DNA from: Chromera velia
Lineage: Eukaryota; Sar; Chromeraceae
Direction of reading: 5' to 3'
Length of the DNA: 64,000 nt
Assembly (NCBI GenBank): GCA_018398765.1
Contig: JAHBMJ010001538.1
Span: 1-64,000, forward strand
Of the stretch, positions 44,218 through 56,668 are shown one piece after another (within the stretch, counting starts at the first letter, position 1; every line of letters begins with the position of its first letter). Under the pieces are notes generated by a model, which saw only the letters and a list, made by a program, of their open reading frames with translations, made no database searches and was not told the DNA's origin. A program made the position numbers and the translations under genes.

Positions 44218-47200
44218 ATGTCGACCGCACACGTGGAGCTGTCTGCTCAGGACAGCCAGCGCCTGTCTTTTTCTGATATTGTTGCGGCCACAGTATCTGT
44301 CTTGGCGCGTGTCAGCCTGAGTGGCAAAGTGGCCATTCGCGTGATTGACTCCCATCGAAACCGAACGACAGATATTGAGACGAACGTTTCTGAAAATCCA
44401 AGCTTTGCCTCCGTCTCTTCCGATCTTGCTTCCCGCATCGACACTGGGGACGGGGGAAGCAGGCTAGACTGCTCTGCTTGTGTGCACAGGGGACGTGTCA
44501 AAGGTTGGTGCATGTCTTTTCTTTTGCCTCTTTCCTGAAAAAATCACACTCAAGGACTCTTTCTTGATATGCAGGACTGCATGGACGGGTGCATGCAGAT
44601 CCCGTCTCTTTTACCGACTTGCCTTGTCTGTCGGTCTCTCGAGACGAAGACGAGGGCACGCTGACTGTGACTGCTGTGAGGGACAATTGGATTTCAGCCG
44701 AACAGTTCGGAGGGTGTTTGTCTTCCTTTCTGCGTTCTCTCTCGAAATGCGGGAGGGCGACTCCCCTCGGACACCTCTCCCTCGTCACTGACGAAGAAGA
44801 GGCCACTCTCCTCTCATGGGCAGGACACCCCAAGCGCATGCCAGAAAAAGCGTCCCCCCCCGCAGGAGAGTCTTTGCACGAGACGTTCTTCATGAGGGTG
44901 CGGGAAAACCCTGACAGGGCAGTCGTGTTCCCTCCTCTGAGGGCGCGGGGGGAGGGGGGGAGCGAGACAGAGAGTGAGCCCCTCACGCTAAGGCTTTTAT
45001 CCACAACTGCCACCCGGCTTGCCTCCAAGCTGAGGGAGTTTGGCATTGGTGCTGGTGATCGGGTGGGTGTGATGGTCGGGCACGAGGCTCAGCTGCCCGC
45101 TGTGTTGGTGGGTGTGCTGGCAAGCGGTGCGGCGTGTGTGCCTGTGGATCCGTCCGACAGTGACTCCATGAAAGAGTATCTGATGGCAACTGCGCAATGC
45201 AGAGTGTGTGTCACGTTGGATGCAGAGGGATCAGAGACATGCCCGAGTTTCGTGCAACCACTTTCCGTTTCCGATCTCTCCACTCCCCCCCTCTCCCCCT
45301 CCTCCTCAACCCAACCTAGTCAAGAGCCCCTAACCCCCCTCGAAGAGCCCTGTGACGTTCCTAGAGACGCTGAGGCGCTAGTGATCTTCACTTCAGGGTC
45401 CACAGGGACCCCCAATGGGGTTTCTCTGTCTCACTGGAACCTGCTGAACACATATGCAGGTCTGGCCTCTCAGGTGTTTGGCACACCGTCCGATGGGAGG
45501 GAGGAGACGGTGTTGTGGCAGGCGAACTGCAGGTGGATTCTGGGTATTTCCCAGGCTTTGCAGTCTCTCTTGGCAGGCAAGAGGGTGTCTGTGTGTCCCA
45601 AACGCATTTCACAAGACTCCCATCTCCTGCAGAGACAGATGCAGGTGCACGGCGTGACGTTCGTCTGGGGCATTCCATCGATGACCGCAGCAGTAGCAAG
45701 AGCGGGAGTTCGGTTTGATAGGCTCCGTAAAATCAATTTTGGGGGAGAGGCTGCACGTCTCGAGGACATTCAATCCATCCTAGAAGCAGCCGGAGATGGC
45801 ACAGAGGTTGTGAATAATTGGGGTATGAGTGAGATTACATTCGCCTGTGAGACTCCCGTGTCGCTTGCGGAGTCCCCGCTTCCTGCCGGCCGTCCCATGT
45901 CGAATATGCGTCTGTTTGTTTTGGACTCTTTTGGGTCTCTGTTGCCTCCAGGGCTCAAGGGCACGCTGTGGGTCTCCGGACCGTGTCTGACAAGAGGGTA
46001 TGTGAACAACGAAACCAGAAACCAAACCAAATTCCGTCCCAGCCCATTCGCACCTACAGAAGATCTCGACCATCAAACCCTCTTTTGCACAGATGATATG
46101 GCAGCCTGGCAGGTGGGAGAGGGGGAGAAGGAGGGGACCCTCTTCATTCACGGTAGAGCAGATGGGCGTGTGCGTATCAGAGGTCAGTTCGTGGAGACGG
46201 CAGTAGTCGAGCAGGCTCTGTCGAGGCAGTCAGGGGTCTCCTCCGCCTCTGTCCTGGAGGTCGACGGGGCCTTGTGTGCAGTTGTTGCGGTGTCAGATAA
46301 GAGCATTGCGCAGTCCTATGACAGAGGGTCGCTGTTTGTCCGAACTCTCCGAGGTCGGCTCATGGCGTCTCTTCCTCCCACTTCCATACCGACAATAATC
46401 AGACTGACCGCCTCCCTTCCCAAGACCAGCACAGGGAAACTAGACAGAAAATCCACCCGATCCTTGCTTTCGGATTCCACTGAGTCCATTCACTCAAAAG
46501 GTCTCTCCCCACAGCCTTCACGTGCCTCTCCTCCAGTCTCCAACAGAGGTGCCGCCTTCACATCCCCCCAACCTCCCAGCAGGACACTCACAGAGCCTGT
46601 AGAAGGAGGGGGGGACGTACAGGAGTTTGCAGGTGTGCAGAGAGAAATCGCAACGGCCGTGGCTGCAGTGCTCAAAGGACCGTCCCGCCCCTCAGATGAG
46701 AGCGCATCCTCCTCCAGTGCCCCTTCAGATATATCCCCCACAGCTGACATTTTCTCTCTAGGGTTCCACTCCCTTTTAGTCATGCCGCTTGTCCAGAGAC
46801 TCGCACCCCTCGGTTTGAGGGTTTCCGACGTCTTCGAGACCCCCTCCGTGAAGGGAATGACGCAGACCCTGATGGCAAGGCGGGGGGGGTCGTCCCTCTT
46901 GTCCGGGTCGGTGCACGACGGCAGCGGAGGGACGGCGACGCCCTCGGGAGAAGGTGTGGCATCGACCGAAGGGGCCTCGGTGGGATGTGGGGGGGGCGTG
47001 TTCGGTCTGGGTTCTGTCGAGAATGGACAGGTGGCAGAGGCAGAAGGTAGGTTGAGGGGGAATGGAGGGGAGGGAGAGAAGGCAACGAGTGAGGAAGTAC
47101 TTGAGTGAGAGAATGATCGAGTAGCTCCTCTCTTTTTCCGAACAAGTGAAATACAGAAGTTGGGAGCGACGCCAGAGAGGTTGAAATCATCGTGCATGTC

Positions 47201-48052
47201 CTTGATTTTTTTTTCCTTCGAAGTTCTGTTTTGTTCCCATCACATCGCATTCCCAGCAGGATCTCTCTCTCTCCTTCTCTCTTTCTCTCGTTCTCTGTCT
47301 TTCTCTCTGCTTCTCCCAAGTTGCCCCTGACCTTCCCCTTTCTTGCTACCACTGCAGGTGGCAGGGGCAGAGCTCGCATTCTCACAGTCTCTGCAGAATG
47401 CTCCGACCAAATGCAGAAGGAGAAGGAGGGGACAGAACCCCTAGTGTTCAGATGGAATGTCGCTGCAAACTACACAGCGGCAAAGGAGATGCACAAGTAC
47501 GTGCCCCCTTTTCTCCTGAACCCTGCGACCCCATGGTTCCTCCGCAACTTCACCTACATCGTCATCAGCGCCTCCGTCAAGTTCCTCTCCGATGAAGCAG
47601 TGGACGTGGAGGCCTTGGAGAAAGCTGTAGGGAGGGTGATGGATGAGCACCCCATTTTGGAGTCTCGGCTTTTGTGGAGGGATGGGAAACAACGGATACC
47701 GGTGCGTTGGTCGGAAGGGTTTCCCTTTTTTTCTGCCTTTCGATCGATTTGGTTTGTATTCGAGTGTTTTTTCTTTCGTGGCCTGTCTTCATTCGGAACC
47801 CTCTTTTTGCGCCCATGCAGCTTTCGCTCTTTTTTGTGTGTGAGAAGTCGGTCTCTCCCAGGTCCTTGGGGGCTCAAGTTTGCCTTCGTCTGTTCGCATT
47901 TCCGCATAGTTGTGCACATAATCCTGCATGCTCACCGATGCGGCTCCTGGTCTCGTTCTGACTCACTTGCTTGTATTGAGAAGGGATATGTACATCTCTG
48001 TACGTCTGTGTCCGGAAGCGTGTGTAGCAAGTCGTATGTGCATCCGCGCTCG

Positions 48053-48119
<67 letters not shown>

Positions 48120-49640
48120 GCATGGCGCCATCTCCTGGTCCACAGGCCTGACAAGGGAGTGATGGGGACGCTGGAAGCACGTCGAGCCCGCAGAGCACCC
48201 CTGACGATTTCCCACGGGGACATCACCCCTGATGAGATTGAAAAGAGACTGAAGTACTCCATCTCAGCGATCACCGGGGACACGATTCTCTGCCGGTTCC
48301 ATTTTGACACCCACCGGCGCACTCTCTTTTTCGCAGCCCCTCATTTGCTTCTAGATGCTCCCACCCTGGCTCTCCTAGGAAGGGCCGTTGTGTATGCCTA
48401 CCGTGACTCCCAGCAGTCAGGGGACGAGGGTGGAGGGAGGCGTTTGGCGTCTCTTCATGAGGATGTGTTGGTCTCCGAGGTTGCAGAGTGGGAAAGAAGA
48501 GTGTGTCCACCGAAGAAATGGGGGAAGCCTCTGAGAACGGTGGCGGGCAGGCAGCCCCCCTCGTTGCGTCCGGATGCCGCAGGGTGCTGTGCGATTCCGA
48601 TACCCTTCCGTGCTGTGTCGAGACGGGTGAGGGTGGAGATTGGCCCCCTCCCTCCTCAGATTGCCATTCCTGAGGGAATGAACTTCAGAGAGATCTTGCT
48701 GGCCGTGTGGTTGAGGACCATCAGCGACATGACGGGTGCGTGTGTTCTTGGCTGCATGGAGGGCCGGAGAGAGCATCAATAGGGTCCTTCCACTCGCGTC
48801 TTCACTCACTCTTCTTTTGTTTGCTTGTCCAGAAACTTTCTTTTTCTCTCTCGCTTTCTGTACGAGCGTTTCCTTTCTCCCTATTCCACTCAATTTTCTT
48901 GCTGATATCTTTTCTTCCGGGTGCTTATAAATCCTTCCTTACCGTCGTCTCTCGCGTCTCTTCCCTCTGATTCCTTTGACTCCTTGCTTATCGGCCAAAA
49001 GCAGTCTGTGTTTGAAGGAAGACGTAGTCGCCTGCAGAGTGAGTGCAGAAAGAGTAAAGAATGCAATCATTCTTTTTCAACCTTCGCCCCTGCACGTGCA
49101 GAATGTGACGAGGAGACAGTGGAGGAAGTAATTGACCCCCGCCTGAGCCCCTGGATTGACCCCAAGTTCAGGTCTGTGTGGGGGGGCCTGGCCACTTTGG
49201 CGCAGTACAGACTGAGACAGAACACCGACCTCTCAATAGTGGAAAGCGGCCGACTGATCAGGAGACAGATCGAGACGCAGATGGCGTCTCTGCCTGTGTG
49301 GCAGAAGAGTTTTGGTTTCCCCGTGGGCAGACTAGAGAGATCCCGGGGGTGGCTGTTCAACTTCATCGAGACTCCCGATTTGTCTGCGGACAACGCGGAG
49401 TTCTCCCTCAGCCTCCCTCCATCGAACGGAGGTATCCGATTCAGAGAACGCTCCATTGAGGTCATCTCTGTAACCAGGTGTGGGGCTTCTCAGCCAGATT
49501 CCCTGTTTGTGTGTTTCGACTCGACGCTGTACAAGAGAGGGACGATTGATAGGATTGGAAAGAAAATTCTGGAAACCCTCGGGGAACTGGGAGAGGAGAC
49601 AGAGAGGAAGAGGAAAGGCAAAGAGACGGAAAAGAGGTAA
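44218..49640 (+). CDS. NRPS-like enzyme: adenylation, carrier (T) and condensation-like domains
   Basis: Exons 44218-44503, 44575-47046, 47358-47701, 48120-48735 and 49102-49640 join in phases 1, 1, 0 and 1, giving 1,418 residues. Residues about 100-180 resemble the tail of a condensation domain and the C-A linker. The adenylation domain shows IFTSGSTGTPNG (366-377), NNWGMSE (509-515), a degenerate LFCTDDMAAW, GRADGRVRIRG (622-632) and PKTSTGKLDR (711-720, catalytic Lys717). The carrier domain has IFSLGFHSLL, with Ser828 for phosphopantetheine. After a Gly/Ser-rich linker, exons 3-5 form a condensation-like fold with APHLLLDAP (1105-1114) in place of HHxxxDG; the second His (1109) and the Asp (1113) are kept. 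In the substrate-binding core (ANCRWILGISQAL, about 412-424) the usual Asp235 appears replaced by a hydrophobic residue. That predicts a substrate lacking an alpha-amino group. The product is unknown. Confidence 0.85.
48057..48119 (+). repeat. (CT)n(GT)n tract forming the splice acceptor of NRPS-like exon 4
   Basis: A CT array merges into a GT array that ends directly in GTGTGCAG at the exon 4 acceptor. The microsatellite therefore occupies the position of the polypyrimidine tract. Confidence 0.85.
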
Positions 49641-52139
49641 GGCCGAGGGGATGTTGCTGATTATTGCAAACGAGAAAAAGGAAGCAAAGCGAAAGCGGAC
49701 ACTCGTATGCGTGTGCATGGGTCACATGGTCGTTGAAGAGTTGTACGTACTGTATTTTTGTGCGCCGGTCTGCATTCTAAACTGAATCTTTCTGTGTTCT
49801 GAGTGTGTGTATTGCCGTTCTCTTACACCTCTCTCCTCTCTCTGTCTGTTTCCCTGTTCATTAGACGCTCCCCCCCTCCCCTCCCCTCCCATCCCCTCTT
49901 CTGTGAAGTCCCACTGAAGACAAAACTGATCGATCCGGCTGGGGGCAGTCAGAAGTCCATGCAGTGTTCTTTCTTACTTACTCCTTTCTGTCTTTCCTTC
50001 ATTTCCTTCCCCCTTCCTTACTTTGCCCTCTGTTTGTCAATTTTTCATTTCGTTTTCTCTCGAGAACCCCCCTGCCTAGAGGCGCGGGGAAAAGAAAGAG
50101 AGATGGATAGAAAGAGACAGAAAACGGACAGACAATTTGCTCTTCTGTGTGTCGCACATGCACCCCGCAGGTGTGCCGATCTGTCTGCCTCTATGTCATG
50201 TCTGCCTGTCTGTAGATTTGTGCACCTTCATTTGCGTAGGGTTGGTGTCTCTCTTTCGCTTCCGGTCTCCCTCTTTTCGTGTTCTGTGTAGTCGAAGCTT
50301 CGTGTAATTGTGATGTAGTGCAAAGTTGCCTCCTGACTTTTGGGCGTCGTGGTTTTCCTCGTTGATCCGTTTTTCTTTGTTTTGGCCTTCCAAAGCTTCC
50401 GTTGAAGCATAAATGGTTTGCTGGTCAAGTAAAATTTTCTGTCGACGCTAAAAGCTACGTGTGTAAGTGCAAGACCCCTTTTGTCGAGCCCGTGTACGTA
50501 AGTGTGCAGCGCCTGGTTGACCGAAAAAGTCGGTCTCTTTCTCTTTACACGGCGCTGTCCACTGGCAGTCTTCTCGTCGCGTCTTTCTGCGGCGTGGTGC
50601 ATGAATCAGAGAAGTAGTCAGTCCAGCGAGCGCGTGTCGCTAAGTGCGTCGCATGTTGGCAATCAGTTGAGGGAGGGATCGACGAGGCAGCTGTGCATCT
50701 CTTGAAATGCTAGGCTGACTGGTTGAGAACTTGAATCTGAATTAAGGGGTCTTACAGAAATGAGTGCCGTCCACGGACGTGTCTCTGGACACGGGAACGA
50801 GCGATGATAGTCCGTGCCTAGGTCCGTGCCTTGACTTCAAAGCATGTTATTGATGCAGTAATGTGGATTCAAGAGCTCTGTGGGGTGGTCCGAAAGGTGA
50901 TTCTCGCAATGTGGAACCATTTGTGGTTTTTGGGAGAAACATAAAATTTTGAAACATCCATGATTCCTGCAGTGTGTCCCATTTATGTCCTCTTTGATTC
51001 TACATCGTTTGACATTGGAGAAACTGTTATAGCCTATATATAGTATATAGAATTGCTTTTAATTTAATGATGTGTTTATTATGATGTAGGTCTAACTATG
51101 TTTATTTTTTTAGACACTTGAGATAAACATCTTCGGCTATGTATATCTGACAGCTTTGTTACTGCAACTAGTACTACAATTCAAATTAATCGTTCTCGTT
51201 AATTTCTGAATTTATTTAAATTCTTCATGATTTATGGTAGTAGCTACGTGCTCCAAATCAAGTATTCGAAATGCTGTATAGTCTAAATACCTGGTTTAGC
51301 CTAGTTTAGCCTAGGGTTTGACGCGGCTCTAAATGTGGAACATAATTTTAGACGTCTTTATAGCTCTAAATAGCTGAAAAAATTATAGCTCGAAACTATT
51401 TCCATGATTTTAATTACAGTGAAACGAAAAAGCTCATCAAAAAATTTCTACTATAGCTCTGTATAGCAGTGTTGTAAAATGATTGGCTTAGCCATTAGCT
51501 TAGCTAGCCAAAAAGTTTAAACTATATTTTACTTTAAAACTTTACAGATTACACCTATAGATTCCTACAAATGGGAGTTAAAGATGCTGTCTGCCATCCA
51601 CTTGAATCTGGTGTTCCGACATTTAGGAGTATGGTACTAGGTATGGCAGTGGCCTTCATGTTCTTCCAATTCTTCCGTTTTCCTATTGTATGACTTTTTA
51701 TAAAACTGAGATAAAAAGACGCAGCCTTAGGACCGTAGTAGTAGTAAGACGGCACAGCCATACTTATCACAGACTTTCTTAACACTACATCAGTTCTAGC
51801 ATAAGTTCCAACTTAAAAAAGAAACTTAGTACTATATTGATATAGAAGAAACCAGTATTACATGAAATCAACATAAAACGATGCTTAGTAATTTATTTCC
51901 AGGCTCAAACAATCATGATAAAACGTTTATGACATTCTTTAAAGCCAAGGACTAATGCAACTAAAGATGTTATATCATAGTATTTAACTAAATATTGACA
52001 TCAACCGACGCAAGTTTGGTCAGATTCGATCGATTTTAACACCATTCGAAGCCTTTTGTGTCATTATGCTATATTTCGCTCATTATTTGAATCGACGCGC
52101 CTCTGACCGTCTAAATCATGATAACCCCCCCTGTCTCCT
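49641..52139. other. Intergenic DNA, no gene seen
   Basis: 49650-50700 is mixed sequence with pyrimidine-rich stretches and short overlapping frames lacking coding bias; it probably includes the 3' UTR of the NRPS-like gene. 50990-52060 is AT-rich. No RNA gene or clear element was found. Confidence 0.4.
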
Positions 52140-54556
52140 TCAAGCATCTTCAAACCCCGCCAGAAAAAAATTACTGACACACGAACGGGGTTGGTCCCAA
52201 GTTGTTGAAGCTTTCTGAGAGGGCGTTTTTTTAATAGAAGGGGCTGGCTCAGAATGGCTTGCTTTACGTCTGTGGCTACGAGAGGCACTATTGGTAGCCG
52301 GACTGCTAGCATGCTGACTCCGAGGCGAGATTACACCTTGATACGGGGAAGGCGGTCTCGTCACCGCTGCTTCTCTGAGTCTCTGAGCGGTTCTCAGTAC
52401 AGCCTCTAGGGCTTGTCTTCGACCCTCAGAGTCTTGGCTGCCACCCTGATTGAGCGACTCGACCGGGCTGAGGGCGTGACGGTCCACAGCTGTAGTTGTC
52501 AGAACAGCTAACGCCCGCAGCTCCTCCTGGCTTTCTTCATTTTGTTTCTCAACGACTTCCAGCCTTCTCATCAATTCCTGCAGCGTCTCTACTATATCTG
52601 CAGACATTCGTATGATACAAGAACGGCCACAACGGCAAATGTGCAATGTAGGTCTCGCACGTACGAGAAAAAGAAGGGGCGGAAAGCCTGCAGACACGGC
52701 GCTCAGGCTTCTGACACAGCCAGCCACTCACACACTCTCACATACACACAGAGCACTCGCGCACTTCCATCTATCTACAGATGTCGAATGTATGCTGGAG
52801 AACGGACGACGAGAAAAAAATGGGAAAGGCGCGCAGACACTCCAATCTCGACAGACCACGCAAAACCGAGAGAAGACCTCTTGACGCAGGCATTTCTCTC
52901 ACGACACGTATACACGCTGCCTCATGTTTCCATACATCACAACACAGCCGGACAACACTGTCACAACAGTCATACACAGTACACGCATGTCAATTTAAAG
53001 AGATGGAGGTACCAAATGTATGATGGAAAATGTTTCGTGCGGGCAAGGTTACAACGAAAAAAGAAAAAGACGTGCCAGACTGCCGAAGAAGCCAGGCCGA
53101 GCCAGACGAGTCACACGCTACTCAGGAGAAAACCAGAGAACCGAGGTCCCTGACGGCCGCGGACGGCACACAGAAAGAACACACACAACCGAGGCACGAA
53201 GGCCTGCCTGACGGTCTAGCAGGAGGTCAGCCAAGCAAACGGATAAGAAGGGCGACGAAGACAATACGCGGGAACGCACGGATCGACACTTACCAGGCTG
53301 CAGCTGCTGGTAACGGAGGAGGATCTTCTCCTCCCTCAGCTGATTTTTCTTCTTCCTCAGCTGCCCCAGCTCTCTCTGCAATTCTGGTCGTGTCCAGTCC
53401 GTAGCGTACATCCCACGAGCAGCAACGTCGGAGGTAGGATCAAGCGCCGCCTCCACCTGTCTGATTTTTCGCTTCACCTCGTCCAGCTCCGACTCCCCTC
53501 CCTCTCGCGCACTGTTCCCATTGTACACATGGGCGAGCTGATTCCTTGTCTTGCCCGACAGCGTCCAAGCTGCACGTCGCAAAGAGGGCACATTCGCATG
53601 ATTCATCGAGTGGGCCAAAGGCCAGACGGCCCACGCAGAGGACCGTCGACAAAAACGCTGAGGGGAGACAGAAGGCATCTCTGCACATACTGCTGGCAGG
53701 ATCGAACTCAGGTGACCAGACAGCGAAGCATGTCTAACAAGCGACGCAAGGGCATCAGTCGGTGCAATACAAGTGAGCAGACAGCCGAGACCAAAAAACG
53801 CGAAGGAATACAGACGCACCCGTGGGAGGAATCGAACTGCCTCTGGCAGGGTCCTGCTCGTCCAGCAGCAGACTGGAGGTATGGAGAGCCTGCACACATA
53901 TATACGGGTGGCAAAAGTCTTGCTTGGCACGAGACCACACAGTCAACAGATCCTGAAACCACCAGGGCGCACCAGGGCAGGCATGCTCTACTCACCGCTT
54001 GAAAAAGCTCTTGGGCTGCACCCAGGCTCGGCTCCACCACCTTCCTTCCCATGGGGCTTCTATCAAAACGCCCGTAGGGACCTGCAAAGAGCCAAGACAA
54101 AACGGTTGGGAGCAGGAAGGCGGGAAGAGACGGCCAGCACACAAGCAAAAGAAAGCAGTATGGGTACATAAGCTTACGAAACCGGAAAGCAGGACAGGAC
54201 AGGGAGGACGGACAGACAGGACGGCAGGCAGAGAGGGCAAAGGAGCTAGGGATCGAGACAAGCAGGGAGGGAATACAAAAAGGGGAGAGCCAAAGCAGGG
54301 CGGGACAGCTGGCATGCAGACTCACCTGTAGGACTCGCGAGGCTATCCAAGAGAGCGACACAAATGGCTCGAGGCTGCACGCAGGGAGGGTACCAGGGGC
54401 TTGCAGGCAAGAAAAGAAGGATGCAGAAGAGAGGGCGTAAGGGGAGGCAGAGACTAGCAGACTGACCTTCCTCAAGGAAGCCGATTTCCCAGACAAAGCA
54501 GTCCCGTTGTGCCTTCCCACAGTCACTAGCAGAAGCAACGCGACGCAGAGCAAAGC
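52140..54556 (-). CDS. Coiled-coil protein of unknown function, at least six exons
   Basis: Exons 54556-54467, 54374-54326, 54081-53996, 53889-53820, 53680-53294 and 52597-52140 keep one frame (phases 0, 1, 0, 1 and 1) with GT-AG introns, giving at least 379 residues. The first listed exon follows a TTCTAG acceptor with no ATG, so one or more 5' exons are missing; a piece near 54690-54641 could precede it. The centre is a coiled coil (ELDEVKRKIRQVEAAL, then RPELQRELGQLRKKKNQLRE) running across the last junction into IVETLQELMRRLEVVEKQNE. The C-terminal third is Ser/Arg/Pro-rich and probably disordered. The charged heptad layout recalls the coiled coils common in protist scaffold proteins. No enzymatic domain was seen. 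Confidence 0.6.
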
Positions 54557-54599
54557 CTAGAATACTAGAGAAAAGGGGAAGTAGAGAAGGAAACGAAGA

Positions 54600-55498
54600 G
54601 ACGAAAGCCCCAGGAATATAGAGGGACAGTTGAATGACTGACCGGCATCACCAACCCCAAAGCATCTATGACCGCCCAAAGAATACTGCACTATATGAAG
54701 CAGCCTGCAAGATTCCACAGAGCAGCATACACAAGAACAGGAAATCAGCACCCCATCACGGCCATCATGTATGACCAAGCCCATGAAAATTTCAAAGTTA
54801 TTGATGACCAAGCCCATTCCCTATGATGCCCACCATCGAAGACAAGCAGCCAACACAAGGATCCAATCCGCACCATCTACATTGCCGCACCGTCATCCAT
54901 CTGCCATCACCCTAGTCGATCCCTTCCAACGGACCTCTTCCAGTTCCACCCCAAAAAGCACACAGAACCTCTCCAGAAGAGGATCGGGCAGAGAAGGCAC
55001 CCAGACGCAGACTTCAGGTCGATGTAGGTCGACTTCGGGGCTCGTCTGGGCTACCTGGAGCCCTTGGCTTCGTGGCCCCCACCCTCGTATGGTCCTTAGG
55101 AGACCCGATGCGCGCTGCATCAGAAGGAAACAAAAGAAACTTACAAACAGAAACATCAGACAGACTATTTGGCACTATCGATTGCGACGATGCACGACTG
55201 ACCTGCCCCTATCAGGCCTGCTGGACTCGCAAAGCCGCAGAAATCTTGAAGGAGACGGCCCGAGACGGCAAGTTGGAGATCCACTATTGTCCACTCGAAA
55301 GCTTCTTTCCCCGCTTTTAAATTCCAAAGCAAAACAGATCTCCGGAGAACAGGACTTAAACAAAGATGATAGCACGGAGAAGGATGAAGCTGGAATCTGA
55401 ATGACCGTGGGAGCCCATGCACTAACAGCGTGGGAAGTTGCGCGCACCGTTTTCGGGGCCCTGCAGGGAAAGGAGATCTATGTTCTGTAGACGCCTTC
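54600..55498. other. Unassigned sequence with open frames on both strands
   Basis: A plus-strand frame at 55072-55320 includes LTCPYQACWTRKAAEILKET and ends ESFFPRF; another at 54771-55400 is Ser/Arg-rich. Neither has clear splice partners or a known domain. The phrase TATGTTCTGTAGACGCC at 55469-55487 recurs at 56689-56705 beyond the foldback element. The stretch may be part of the same mobile debris. Confidence 0.3.
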
Positions 55499-56098
55499 AG
55501 AAAAGTTTGGGGCACTGTGTTTAAAGAAAGGGGTGTGATGAGTTGATGAAAGAGAGAGAAGAAAGTAGCCTTTTCCAATGAAAGAACGGAAGTGTTGTGA
55601 AGGTTCTGCCCTGCATCTCTTCTGTCTCTTTTCTCTCTCTTTTGTTTATCCATTCTGTCGTGAAGCCACGATTGATAAGCTGTATTGAAGTGATTGAAAT
55701 CGCTGGTGGTTTTAGCACAGAACTTATCGACGAACTAGGCTAGATCCGCCTCCCATATATGGGGCCCTCAATGATGATGTGAGGGTTTTGTCATGCATGC
55801 CGCGTCCCCATATATGCATGAGAGGCGGATCTAGCCTAGTTTGTCGGTAAGTTCCGTCCTAAAACCACCAACGACTAACCCAAAAGCGACTTCGATCAAT
55901 TTAATACAGCTTCTTAATCACAGCTTCATGACAGAATAGACAAACTAAAGAGAGAGAAAAGAGGTAGAGGAGATGCAGGGCAGAACTTTCACAACACTTC
56001 GGAATCCGTTCTTTCATTAGAAAAGGCTACCCTCTTCCCTCTTTTCCATCAACTCATCCCACCTTTTTCTTTAAACACAGTACCCCAAACTTTTCTAA
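55499..56098. mobile_element. 600-bp foldback (inverted-repeat) element
   Basis: The left arm, 55499 to about 55764, begins AGAAAAGTTTGGGG. The right arm, about 55800-56098, ends CCCCAAACTTTTCT and is the reverse complement over its length, with an estimated four-fifths identity and small gaps. Matching blocks include AGCCTTTT(C/T)(C/T)AATGAAAGAA, GTTCTGCCCTGCATCTC and GAACTAGGCTAGATCCGCCTC. The arms are separated by about 35-40 bp (ending CATGCATGCCGCG). Transcribed RNA would form a hairpin with arms of about 270 bp. No transposase is inside, so it is non-autonomous. A partial relative of the inner arm is at 4285-4346. Confidence 0.75.
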
Positions 56099-56269
56099 AT
56101 GATTCTCTTTTTTCAAAATGTTTCATTTACTTACACTTTTATTTATTCCTCCTCTTTCTTCTCGCATTGCCAAAGAAATTCATTCAGTTTGCGCCCTCCC
56201 GGTTAAAAGACTAGTCAAAAGACCCAGAGAACACGGCCACTAGCGGCTACTTCCCTCCCGAGCAAACCC

Positions 56270-56668
56270 TCAGGCTGGAAGAGGCCCCTTGTGCCCCTCC
56301 TGCTGTGGATGGAGGACAAAAAGTTTGATGTGACAAAACGCTGTAGAGTGCAGGAGAGGAGCCTGTAGTAGCGGTCCATCAACCTTGCTTGGACTGCTTC
56401 GTCTCCCTCCCCCCCCCCTCATACTCCCTGCTCCCAACTTCAGCACTTCCTTCAAAAACCATACTACTCCCTCCCCTGGTCTGCCATAAGTTTCAAAAGC
56501 AAGCGGCACAAAACGAAAACCGATTTCGTGGTAGATCTCCCCGTACGTGTCATTCTTCACTTTCTCCAATGATATTCCCCTTACTGCTGACCCTACTGTT
56601 TTTACAAATCGGCGCAGGCGGTTAGCATCGATAGAAAATGGATGACTGACAGCGACGTCGGCGAGCAC
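56270..56668 (-). mobile_element. Retrotransposon C-terminal fragment
   Basis: The 132-residue frame begins MLADVAVSHPFS and contains KVKNDTYGEIYHEIGFRFVP followed by LAFETYGRPGEG. This matches the region after the reverse transcriptase in many LINE-type elements of protists, which reads ADVxVxxPxS...K..Y......F.PLAxETxGR. No reverse-transcriptase motifs are adjacent, so it is a truncated remnant with a low-complexity tail. Confidence 0.5.

Noticed and set aside
44498-47197. Antisense open frames over the NRPS-like gene
   Set aside because: They are shadows of a GC3-rich coding strand; the sense strand has clear adenylation and carrier motifs and phase-consistent introns.
52542-53153. Plus-strand open frames opposite the coiled-coil gene
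   Set aside because: They run antisense across an intron and exons whose phases agree on the minus strand.
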